From NCBI RefSeq assembly GCF_037975245.1, contig NC_092567.1, forward strand, positions 15,803,876 through 15,867,875: a DNA stretch of 64,000 nt, given 5' to 3'. Position numbers and translations under genes: made by a program. The notes beneath the pieces are model-generated. The model had not been told where the DNA came from. It made no database searches and saw nothing but the letters and a program-made list of their open reading frames with translations. Below are positions 50,301 through 58,071 of this stretch, piece by piece. Origin of the DNA: Apostichopus japonicus (Eukaryota; Echinodermata; Holothuroidea; Aspidochirotida; Stichopodidae). The first letter of the stretch is position 1, and each line of letters begins with the position of its first letter.

Positions 50301-53300
50301 GAGCGTAGCGGAGCCCAGTGCATCCAGCGATAGCATTAACACCCGGAGTGCATTAATCATGTGAGTAACGCACGCTAGACCATTGATTAACCCCGTTCAT
50401 TCATACACTACCATTTGTGTGGGGGAAAAATCATAAAACAAAACATTTTTGGTTACATATAACCAAAGATTTATTAAAGTGATGCCCCGTAATTTTACCC
50501 TGCGTTACTCACAGGATTAACCACGGTCAGCTGACCTGAATGGACCAATAGGATTTAGGAATCTTTACTAAGTATGAATGAACACCAATTTACCTCACTC
50601 ACGACAGTCTGAATGGTACCAAGGAACTCCTTGGCAAAGCTAAGATGGCCTTGCACCTCCTGGTAGTGGGATACTGCCTCTTGTTGGTCTTTGTTGAGGG
50701 CCTTGCCCCCCTCTACCATCTCCTTGTACCCTTCTAGTTTAGTCTGTGAAAAAAAAAAAACATTAGACCCCCCAGATGATCTTTTGATTATAATAATAAT
50801 AATATTAATAATAATAATAATAAATAACATTTATATAGCGCTTAATACAGCGTTTCAAAGCACTTTACAAAGTAGGAAAGAGACAAAGGAGACCAAGGGA
50901 AAAGAGAAACTATGAATCAAACAGAAATGTTTTAAGTTGTCTCTTGATAATACAAAGGGAGGGAGTGTCACAAACGTGAAATGGGAGTTTGTTCCAAAGA
51001 GAAGGCGCAGGGACAGAAAAGGCATGATTGCCCACAACGAGTGCGGGTAAGTGGACCAGGAGTTAATTGCAAATGAGCATGATAGGAAGAGCGAAGCAAA
51101 ACTGTAGTTGACCGACGCAAAGTGATATAAATATTGAAAGGAAGCCCGTTGATAGCTTTGTAGGTGTGAAGTAGGATCTGAAACTATGCGCTGAGAGACG
51201 GGAAGCCAATGCAATGAACAGAGTACAGGAGTGATGTGATCAAACTTTTAAGTGATTTGAACTGTACTGTAATCGTCAATGCCCAGGCAGTGTACTGCTA
51301 AGTTAATTGCTATCAGATTTCTCAGATTAACTAGCCTAATGTGGCCGTATGTAGGGCAAATTATCACCTTGTGGGTAACAGGTAGTATGTGTTCCCACAG
51401 TTAGCTTACTGCCGCGTATGTTGGGTAAATTATCTCCACGTGTTAAGCAAAAATGCGGGAACACTGTTGAGTGTGATTTTAAAATGGTCTCTGGGGCTTT
51501 TTATCACTTTTCCCCCCGAAATTTTTGCTTATAAAGCTGATAAATCTGTATTTTTTTTTTTGGCAAACTGATGGTTAGGCAAAATTTACCCATTGTGTTA
51601 GGCTACCATATGGTCGAAGATAACAGCAATATTGAAAGTATTCCATGGATACCTTATAACTGCGTCACAAATTTAGCGGTATAGGCTAGATTTCCCCCAT
51701 TGTCCAGCAATGCATTTTCACTCTGCATATAGAATGTCAGTGTCTGATCGACTGTTGTTACAACACTGTTGAAAATACATTGCACTGACATTAAGCCACA
51801 AGTCTAATTTGACTTCTGGGTACATTATTAGAAACTAACGTTAGGTGACTTTTATTAGTGTAAAGAATTTTGCTAACGATGTTGTAAAGTTAATATATCG
51901 CACGTTTTTAAATAATCTATGTATGGTTTGGGTGTTATTCAGAAACTATTTAATTGAATTGACTTTCGTTTTTAATGAAATATATTAGGCTCAATAATTC
52001 TGCTAGTCATCTCGGATGACTGTGAAAATCCTACACTGTAATAAGTTCCACGTGTGAACATCGGGGGAATACGGCAAAGGCAACTCGCAGCTAACCTACT
52101 TGCCTGTACCTCCCGCAGGCTTGTTTGTCCACATCACTGCTGCCTTTCCTTTGAATTTCCCTTATCTCTCTCGCCACACATGTACGTAATGTCAATGTAC
52201 GTAATGTCAATGACTTCATTGTTTAACGTAACAGCTGACATTGAAGTCTTTGTTTTTAATGCTCAGGATTTAGGGCCTAGTCATTGCCATTCAGAATAAT
52301 CAGGGTATTAAGCTGATGGCTAAAGATGTTACAGTTTTTGCCTAATGTGCAGCCACCAACTAAAAACAAAATTAGATAAGAGGGAAAGAGACACTGCACA
52401 TGACAAGGATAAAAGAGAAAGAAAATTCTTGCCATCCTGGAAATCAACATTTCCTTAGGTTTCGTACAATAAGGAAACCAATAAAATGTTTTGTGACATT
52501 TGCATAAAAAAAACCTGAAATAGCAAACAAACAAGGACTCGCATATTCTTAGACGGCCCTGACATCACAGACTACGACCCCAGTGCTGCCATTGATCTGT
52601 GGTTAAAGGGTGTGTCGAAGACGAGGCGACCATGGCATAAGCCATACAGGCCATTTGCACCAAGGCAGAGGTCTACTCAAGACAGCTCGGCCAGTAGTGA
52701 GGATGACTGATTCTGAAGATGATTTTGATGATGATTAAGTACAGCGGCCCTTTTTAAAATATTACAACTTGCGTCCTGGGTTACCTGTCTTCTTGCCTCA
52801 GTACACAAAACAATTTATATGATTATCAACAAACCAACAGAAGACTCAATAATATAAGTTTGTTATGTTATTTTTTTCTCTTTTTATAGTTTCAAAGGAA
52901 TAGTGGAAAATGAGACGGAATAGTGTAATTTCAAATCAGAATAATCTAAAAAAATAAAAAATATTCTAAATTTTGACCCCTGAACATTTGTGCAGACCCC
53001 TAACATCCACCAAGGCCCATGGGATAACAATAGACTGCGGATTTGGATAGGCCTTCACTAGGGTTGTGCGGGATCCCGGTAGTCAAGTGAATCCCTGTAC
53101 CCCGATCCCGGTATTGACTAATCCCGATCACAGTGCAATGTGTAACTACTACCGGTATTGGGAAAACAACAGGTTATTACATTCGTTTCGGTATCATTCC
53201 CGGGAATCCCGGACATAATAAAAATATCTACGTGTTACTATTTGAAATAAAGAAAACAAAACACGATTTTTTCTGGTTTCTGTGTTCTTAGTTTGAATAA

Positions 53301-55140
53301 TATCTGATCAACTTACGTACTGGCTTAGACTAGGCTATATATTAACAAATCAACTTTTCACGTAGTAATTTGGACCTAGGCTGCAATAACTATTGAACGT
53401 TACTTGCGCTCAACATGTTACGGGACCTCAAAGTTATTCTGAAATTTTCGTTATTTATTCTTCCTTCAAACGATGATTGTCAAGGTTCCCATGTAAAAAA
53501 TCTTACCCTTGTGCATTTCACCTCATTTTGTTATAATAATTTTAACGATTTTATAAATTTTGAGCCAAAACCGCAGGGAGTATATACAGTTTAAATCCAT
53601 CTTCGCACGGGACTGTATATTATTATAGCCTAAGATACGGTACTGGTACACAGCAGTGCAGTGTACTTGAGATTTTGATGCTGTAGTGAAATGGATTCGT
53701 TTATTAATGCGGGGGGTTCCACGATGTCATTTATATTTATCTTTTGCTACTTTTTCAATTTTTAAGAACTTTTGTACGAAAGATTGATATTGCACGTATT
53801 CAAAGTATATTTCCTGGAGTAAACAACAGCCGATTAACGATATAAATAAATCTGTACTATTCTTATGTATGTAGTTTGTAATCCCGTATTTACGTAGCCC
53901 CTATGTTATATTCTAATTGTCTGAAGTTCCAAACACGTGGTGACTTGTTGATAGTTAAAAACTTTTCATTGTGAACTTTTGAACTTGAAGGGGTTGCCCT
54001 AATCCAATATCATGGAATAGTGGGGAACTCCCAATTTATGTTTGTGTATGGATGCAAGTTTAATCCACGTGCGAACGTGTTAATCTAATATCGTGCGTCG
54101 AGTATGAATGAAGGATGGTGTGGGTTGCTTTTTTCCAAGGTTTGTGCTTTTCTTTTTGGAAGTGTATGTTAAAAAACAAAGGCCCTAATATAGCGTGCTA
54201 TTTTTTTTTTATTTTTTTTATAAACGTGCGTGTAAGAGTATGTACATAGCCTAGAGGCTATGCATATTGAATGTACGACATTGACAGTCTCGTAACTAAG
54301 TGCTTTGAACTGTAGATGAAAGTTGAGGAAAATACCAGTTGTAGTTACGATACCGGTATTCATGTTGCAATACTACCGGTTGTGTGAAATCCGTCTACCG
54401 CACAACGCTAGCCTTCATCTCTCAAGTAATGTAAAGGGGAGGGAAAATGGTAAAAGAAATGTTTGGTAAAGCAGATTCAACTGCAAGGAAATGATCGATA
54501 TCCTAAGACAGTCTTCGGCCTAGTCTAGCTTGGTTATAGTACAACTTGGCCTAATTAAGGCTAGCATATAAGAAGTATAGGCCCAACTAGGAAGAAACTT
54601 CTGACTTTGCCTTGGTCATTCATTAAGATGAGCAAAAAGTTGTTTTTTGGTTAGTATCTTATTTTCTAAAAAATTAAATATTTCACATTTCTTCAATTCC
54701 TTTAAAATGTAGAATAATATACTTAAACTTAGCCAAGCCATGTCGATATTTACTCAATGCACGTTCGTGGTATTAGTATTAGTCATCAAATGGTTAGGGT
54801 GCGGAAGTGTACGATGTAGGCTATGTATAATGTAGGCCTGAGTTATACTGTGTTGCTATATGTTCAGCCTAGCCTACACGGTGCTTGGTAACCCACGTAC
54901 GGTACAAGGAACAAAGCAATATAATTGGCAACGACATAAAGTTTATTCACTGATTCCATCCATATTTCGGTATGGTCTCACCTTCCGTTTTTCTAGATTA
55001 CGTGTCTTTTTCTCAAGAGCCCCTATCAATAATTTGACGGGGTCTTGGACCTCTGGTTCGAGGCTTTGTGAGGTGGGTTTTGATGAAGCCGCCGGCATCT
55101 TCTGTGTTACGAGATCACCGTGCATTGACGAAATGTGCAA
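32949..55140 (-). CDS. caprin1: Caprin (RNA-granule RNA-binding protein), 16 coding exons
   Basis: Coding exons, 5' to 3': 55098(or 55140)-54982, 50743-50594, 49509-49348, 47103-46991, 46311-46229, 45214-45083, 43667-43597, 43207-43021, 42733-42647, 41321-40723, 40043-39935, 39435-39224, 37095-36969, 35701-35525, 34240-34079 and 33034-32949. Every junction has AG/GT and compatible phase. The sum is 2574 nt, or 857 residues (871 from the upstream ATG); human CAPRIN1 is about 709. Exons 1-3 form the HR1 coiled coil ([44 protein letters not shown]). Exons 4-6 form the dimerisation segment ([33 protein letters not shown]). Exons 8-9 carry the G3BP-binding-like motif [16 protein letters not shown]. 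Exon 10 is Q/Y/S-rich with QQQQDY repeats (prion-like). Exon 12 contains NAAAPPFQS. Exons 14-16 form the RG/RGG tail ([27 protein letters not shown]). No C1q domain is present, unlike vertebrate CAPRIN2. The internal Met at 55098 (MPAASS) resembles the vertebrate start and is preferred. The known role of the family is mRNA binding and stress-granule assembly with G3BP. Confidence 0.93.
33170..33320. repeat. A/T-rich low-complexity tract
   Basis: AATAA/ATAAA-type simple sequence in the last caprin intron (between 33034 and 34079), flanked by two copies of an ATATGTGAGA..AATTAACAAAT phrase. No coding content. Confidence 0.85.
34195..35010 (-). repeat. Tandem array C: copies of the caprin exon 15 acceptor junction
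   Basis: Seven diverged tandem units of about 106 bp lie in caprin intron 14, directly upstream of exon 15. Unit boundaries equivalent to the true acceptor (34240/34241) fall near 34347, 34452, 34558, 34664, 34770, 34892 and 34999. On the minus strand each unit has intron sequence, a TATATAATGTAG-like acceptor and about 46 nt homologous to the exon 15 start (GGYPSGY). In the copies CCCCGTGAAA has mostly become a donor-like CCTGTAAAA. The reading frame is open in the copies near 34347, 34770 and 34999. Stops disrupt those near 34452, 34558 and 34664, and a 1-nt indel that near 34892. Confidence 0.85.
35829..36384. mobile_element. ~550-bp foldback (long inverted repeat) element
   Basis: The left arm starts AATAGTCCAGGTCAAACTTT at 35829 and the right arm, read in reverse, starts AATAGCCCAGGTCAAAATTG from 36384. 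Both arms continue in parallel through TTTTGATATGTT, AGAACATAAT, GCATTCTGGTGAAATT, TGACAGTT and CATTATTTATCA-like segments for more than 200 bp. A spacer of under 100 bp near 36040-36120 separates them. It lies in caprin intron 13 and has no transposase. Confidence 0.8.
37153..37315. mobile_element. ~165-bp non-autonomous element, copy 2
   Basis: Same family as 30505-30672, starting CAGGGATGAGCCTGGGG, followed by an A-run, ATTGCGGTATAGGC and CTACAGTGTGTTAGGATAAG. The terminal palindrome is partly degraded (CTGCGAATTAACGG). It is in a caprin intron just upstream of exon 13. Confidence 0.75.
38041..38163 (+). other. tRNA-like B-box region, possible SINE relic
   Basis: A GGTTCGAATC motif at about 38122 matches a Pol III B-box/T-loop and is followed by ATGCCAGCCA, with a possible partner TGCTGGTG upstream. 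No convincing A-box or cloverleaf could be drawn, so this is at best a decayed tRNA-derived SINE head. Confidence 0.25.
38291..38400. repeat. (TA)n microsatellite in caprin intron
   Basis: Long TA run with a few substitutions, followed by TGTGTATATATG-type sequence to about 38470 and then a G/T-rich tract (GGGTGGTGGGGGTGGGGTGGG) at about 38475-38500. Confidence 0.9.
38530..38716 (+). mobile_element. LINE-like 3' end with (AAATG)n tail
   Basis: A T-rich segment resembling a CR1-type 3' UTR ends in TTGTGAAGAAACAAATAAATGAAATGAAATG, a tandem AAATG tail typical of non-LTR insertion. No coding part remains. Array B of caprin begins immediately after it. Confidence 0.4.
38735..39260 (-). repeat. 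Tandem array B: copies of the caprin exon 12 donor junction
   Basis: Five tandem units of 90-98 bp, plus the true exon end, lie in the intron immediately 3' of caprin exon 12 (39435-39224). The + strand anchor TACCTCAGG(G/A)GTGGAGCC occurs at 38761, 38859, 38951, 39041, 39131 and 39221 (the last is the real exon/donor). On the minus strand every copy holds CCTCCCCACAG, then 30 nt encoding [10 protein letters not shown], then GTATGATC. The 30 nt are intact in all five copies, with at most one synonymous change. Between copies there are 60-68 nt with GT at one end and CCTCCCCACAG at the other. Confidence 0.92.
40447..40718 (+). mobile_element. tRNA-derived SINE
   Basis: The first 75 nt (40447-40521) are tRNA-like. 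TTGGAGTG at the start pairs perfectly with CACTCCAA at the end, a D-arm-like GTTAACTCAGTTGTTAAC follows, and the B-box is GGTTCAAGTC. The anticodon arm is degenerate, so it is not a functional tRNA. A tRNA-unrelated body follows, with CGACTTCGGTCAGCTTGCGGC and small hairpins (TTCCTGCTTGCAGGA), and then a tail of ATACATACAAATAC repeats to about 40718. The tail ends within a few bases of the caprin exon 10 splice donor (exon end 40723). Confidence 0.7.
41608..42413. mobile_element. TTAA-flanked TIR element (family 2), full copy
   Basis: Left end TTAAAGCAGCATTTTGCGT at 41608. The complement of the right end, finishing at 42413, reads TTAAAGCAGCGTTTTGCGT, so the first 19 bases match at 18. An internal duplication is visible (ACATGT.CATC.A.TTTTTTACAT..ATCA near 41650 and 41895). 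There is no transposase. A second, inverted copy begins at 63453. TTAA ends suggest piggyBac-type targeting, as inference. The long plus-strand ORF across this element is not a gene. Confidence 0.75.
44213..44640. repeat. 43-bp tandem minisatellite (array D) in caprin intron 6
   Basis: About ten units of 43 bp with the core ACATCCAACATATGA and GTTAGGCTAGTCTTCACT; some units have extra bases. Unlike arrays A-C it shows no similarity to a caprin exon. Confidence 0.9.
45546..45909. mobile_element. TTAA-flanked TIR element (family 1), copy 1
   Basis: The element is bounded by TTAA (45546-45549 and 45906-45909). The left end reads TTAAAGGCATTGAAGACTCG and the right end, reversed, TTAAAGGGTGTGAAGACTCG. 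The 364-bp element is repeated in opposite orientation at 62316-62675. Internal shared phrases include GGACCTGAGATGTCCATCGC and ACTGTACACTAGTGTC. There is no transposase. It is in a caprin intron between exons 5 and 6. Confidence 0.85.
46419..46581. mobile_element. ~165-bp non-autonomous element, copy 3
   Basis: Same family as 30505-30672. This copy has the perfect 16-bp palindrome TCCGCGAATTCGCGGA near its right end, and matching ends CAGGTATG and GATACCTG. Confidence 0.75.
46826..46962. mobile_element. ~165-bp non-autonomous element, copy 4 (3'-truncated)
   Basis: It starts CAGGGATGAGCCTGGGG and is homologous to the other copies until ATCACGGATATTC, where it stops before the palindrome. 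Two copies lie within 500 bp of each other in the same caprin intron. Confidence 0.7.
47495..49406 (-). repeat. Tandem array A: copies of the caprin exon 3 donor junction, with 890-bp higher-order repeat
   Basis: Twelve units of 142-152 bp, plus the true exon end, lie in intron 3 directly 3' of caprin exon 3 (49509-49348). The + strand anchor CCTAATGTGGTCCTGA starts at 47601, 47743, 47893, 48045, 48195, 48343, 48491, 48633, 48784, 48935, 49085, 49233 and 49381 (the last is in the real exon). On the minus strand each unit has ATCAG or ACCAG, then 54 open nt encoding variants of [18 protein letters not shown], then the donor GTAAAG, then a TTG-type microsatellite. Unit spacings repeat with period six, so copy n matches copy n+6 at 890-891 bp, including shared private variants (for example [13 protein letters not shown] at 47893 and 48784). 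Confidence 0.93.
50221..50394. mobile_element. Palindromic MITE-like element
   Basis: The left arm GGGGTTAATCAACGGTCTAG continues as CGTGCATTACTCACAGGATTAATGCAC. The right arm, reversed, reads GGGGTTAATCAATGGTCTAG and continues as CGTGCGTTACTCACATGATTAATGCAC. The arms are over 45 bp with about 93 percent identity. The loop is GC-richer (GAGGGCAGAGCGTAGCGGAGC). A related fragment, GCGTTACTCACAGGATTAACCACGGT, sits at about 50503. It is in caprin intron 1-2 flank, 3' of exon 2. Confidence 0.8.
50790..51250. mobile_element. Dispersed repeat with TATATAGCGCTTAATAC head
   Basis: A (TAA)n tract is followed by ATTTATATAGCGCTTAATAC, TTCAAAGCACTTTACAAAG and, further on, GGAGTTTGTTCCAAAGAGAAGG. This combination is a familiar dispersed repeat type in marine invertebrate genomes. 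The identification is from memory of the motif pattern; the class is uncertain. Confidence 0.5.
52537..52710 (+). pseudogene. Possible transposase C-terminal fragment
   Basis: An open frame of 57 residues ends in a stop: [19 protein letters not shown], then [19 protein letters not shown] and an acidic SSASSEDD end. The DYDPSxAIDLWL pattern followed by a basic RRP segment resembles the C-termini of domesticated or mobile hAT-type transposase genes. It lacks an upstream coding portion and sits in caprin intron 1 on the opposite strand. Low-confidence family call. Confidence 0.3.
53059..54410. mobile_element. hAT-like non-autonomous DNA transposon, 1352 bp
   Basis: Terminal inverted repeats are TAGGGTTGTGCGG at the left and TAGCGTTGTGCGG (reversed) at the right, matching at 12 of 13. 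The flanks are GCCTTCAC (53051-53058) and GCCTTCAT (54411-54418), an 8-bp target duplication with one difference. TIR form and 8-bp duplication are the established hAT signature. Subterminal CCGGTA/CCCGGGAT motifs are repeated. No transposase ORF is visible. It is in caprin intron 1. Confidence 0.85.
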
Positions 55141-58071
55141 TACTCACGTGGTGACCTTTGACCAAACATATTCTCTTTTTAAATTCCTTCCGGACTTGCA
55201 CTTTTCGAAGGCTGACCATTTTAGCCGAAAAACTTGCTAAGTGTTTCGGCAGAAACGTTAATGGGACATAATTGACCAAAAATCAACCAGGAGAAACGCA
55301 CGAAGAGAGAGTGATGGAAAAAGTGAATTGAGTTTTAAATGCCATAAAAAGAAGCATCGCATATCTGCATGATATCCATTCAGTGGCCAACAGACATCAA
55401 CGATGCCTTACTTACTCAGTCGAAGTGGCTGGATAAATTAGTTTAGCACACACACTGTATCATCATAACGATACTGACAAAAGTCAAATTGGCTCGCCGG
55501 TTCATGACAATGAAGTAAAAAAAGTAAAATACATTTCCAGGAACATCGCTAACACCAATAAAAACTTCGAGAACTTAAAAGAATTTCTGAGATTGGAAAT
55601 TTCGGCTTAAAAGGTCGCAAATACAAAAACAGAAATCCAACCATGAGAAACTATATATACTAGTCGACTTAAAATTTTGAGAACAAAACTTAAATTTAAA
55701 ACAAAATATCGGGTGACACATGCATGCATCAGCAAAACTAAAATTCTTCTGAAAGAGGATTTAAATTGAGATTGGCTCCCGGTCGTTTCAATCGGATATT
55801 TACTTTTTGAGTCTATAGCTAAATGCATCTGTATAAGTTGATCACATTTTATGCGACTTATCGATTCCTTTCTAATGCATATAGGGAGGGGAGGGGGAGG
55901 GAGGGGGAGGGGATGGGGATGGCATAAGCTCATACTGTTTAAGATGTACATTTCTTTCCAATGTACTAAGCATAGGCCTATGGTAACATTTTAAGCAAGG
56001 GCGTAGGAACCGGGGGGCTGGGAGGCGCCAGCCCCCCCCCAGTGAAAAATGTGGAGGGGCGGAAGTATCATTCCGCCCCCCCCCCCCCCCCCCGCTTCGC
56101 AAGTCAGAAAACCCCTTTTTCATTTCCAAATGAGAAAAAAATCTCATTTGGAGCACCAAATTGCATCTAAGGCCAGGTGAAAATGCAAAATTATTTACAA
56201 AATGGAGTGGGTGGGTTGAAGTATGCTATATTGCACCAAATTGCATCTGAGGCCACCTGGAAATGCAAAAAAAAAATCCAAAGGGGATGGGGACACCCTC
56301 TCCCCTTAGACCCCTCCCCCAGGCCGGCCATCAGTCTTCAGCCCCCCCCCCCCCCACTCAAAAGCACCTTCCTACGCCACTGACTTAAGTAATTGTGATA
56401 ACCAAGCAGCCACCATTCATCATCAGTCAAATTATTCACTGGCCGACTCATTTGGCAAAGAGAGGAGTATGAAACTGTTGGTTAATCGTGCTAAGAATGA
56501 AACAATAGTAAAACGGTATTGCATGTGTAACAGCAAATATAGGCTATAAGGGAAAGACAAAATGTAGGCGCAACAGTGAACAGGAATTAAGTGCTTCAAT
56601 ACTCCCAAGGCGGCCATTACCTATAATGTTCCGGTAACGGTAAGACTTTCGCCATTTCTACAGTTTACAAAGATAAGACGGTTCCTTCCCATAAATAACT
56701 GGGAATAGCTGACGAAAAACACTGTCACTCTTTGTAGCGATATACTATACATTGTATAGATAGCCAGCGGTATCTGCTACTAACTTGAATACAGTCGCCT
56801 CATATGGAATGAATCTTTGCGGGACTCAACTTGACAAAGTTTGAAGTGTTCGAGTTTGTCCATCAGAAATTTGCCCTGATCTTCATTTTACTTCAGAAGG
56901 AACGGATTTCGTATGCAATTTTTGGGTTATACAGATATCGTGGAGAAATCATTTCTTCTTTACATAAAAATTCATTTCAGATCTGCGAAAGTATCATCAA
57001 AATGCTTATTTCAAATACTGCATGGGAGAATTGTGTAAGCGCAGTTCCCGCGTGCATGCGTACAGTGACTAACAATTAAATTAATTGTACTTGCTTTGTG
57101 GGTGTGGCTATATAAGGCAAACTATAAAATGGAATCAGGCAATTTATACCAATTCAGTTGTCAAGTAAGTCACCCTCGAGCAGAACAGTATGGACCGTAT
57201 GTTGAAAAACGAAGGGGCCGCGGTGCGTTGACTTGTCTATAATTAGGGTGGGGGTGGTGTAGAGGAGGCCTAGGCGGTGCCAGTCTGCGACACTTATAGG
57301 TCAATTTTCTCCCATATGATCCTCAATCCCCCCCCCCACCCTCCACACCTTTCTTTAGCTATTCGAATTCCCTTACTGTGCAGGACTATAGTATAGAACT
57401 ATAGTTCAATGATCTGAATTTGAGTTCTGCAGAAAATACATGTTGGTAGCGATCTTTACATTATTAGCGTTAATTCATGCTAAATTTTTGTAATTCCAAA
57501 ATATGTTCATATGATAATTAAAATATCATTAACCTTCTACAATTGTTACTCATAGCTCCAAATTAGTTACCATGACAATTATGATGTAAATTTAGGAAAA
57601 CGATGACCGTTATGAAAGGAAATTAATTAAAGATACACCCGGCACGATGCCCTTTTTCCCTACTCGTTTCGTCGGGAATTGTGGGTGGGGTGGGGGGCGG
57701 GAACAGACTTAAAAATGATGTCAAATAATCCTATTCTGATTTGGCTATAGTATCTTTTTGCCTTTACTATATCTTAATCCTTCATTCTTTTAAAGCAAAT
57801 GAGGCATCGATATTAATTCTGTAAGTTTATGTAGTAACGTCCCAACGATAATCAATACCTGGCCACTCAGGGAATTCCCTGGTCACGTTGACCTGTGAAG
57901 TCTGCCGATTTCACTGTTTCCACAAATCAGTGTGAATTGACCTTTGGTATAAGTGCGTATTGCGCAACACATGTGTTGTTCAGTTCGTAGGTAGCAGACT
58001 ACGCTAAGCTGTAGCTGTATTGTAGCTTTGTGTACTGTAGTGTAACATTACGAATTTGCTTGCTCTCGACA
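55141..58071. other. Intergenic region between divergent caprin and DNAJC24
   Basis: The region should contain both promoters and 5' UTRs. It contains a short TIR element (55996-56382), G/C homopolymer runs, and no supported ORF. No TATA box or other element can be assigned with confidence by eye. Confidence 0.5.
55996..56382. mobile_element. Short TIR element with C/G-run interior
   Basis: The left end is CAAGGGCGTAGGAACC and the reversed right end is CAGTGGCGTAGGAAGG, sharing GGCGTAGGAA. The interior has an inverted pair GGGGCGGAAG..ATTCCGCCCC and a direct duplication of CACCAAATTGCATCT at about 56153 and 56235. It is hAT-like in end sequence; a clean 8-bp target duplication was not seen. 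Confidence 0.55.
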
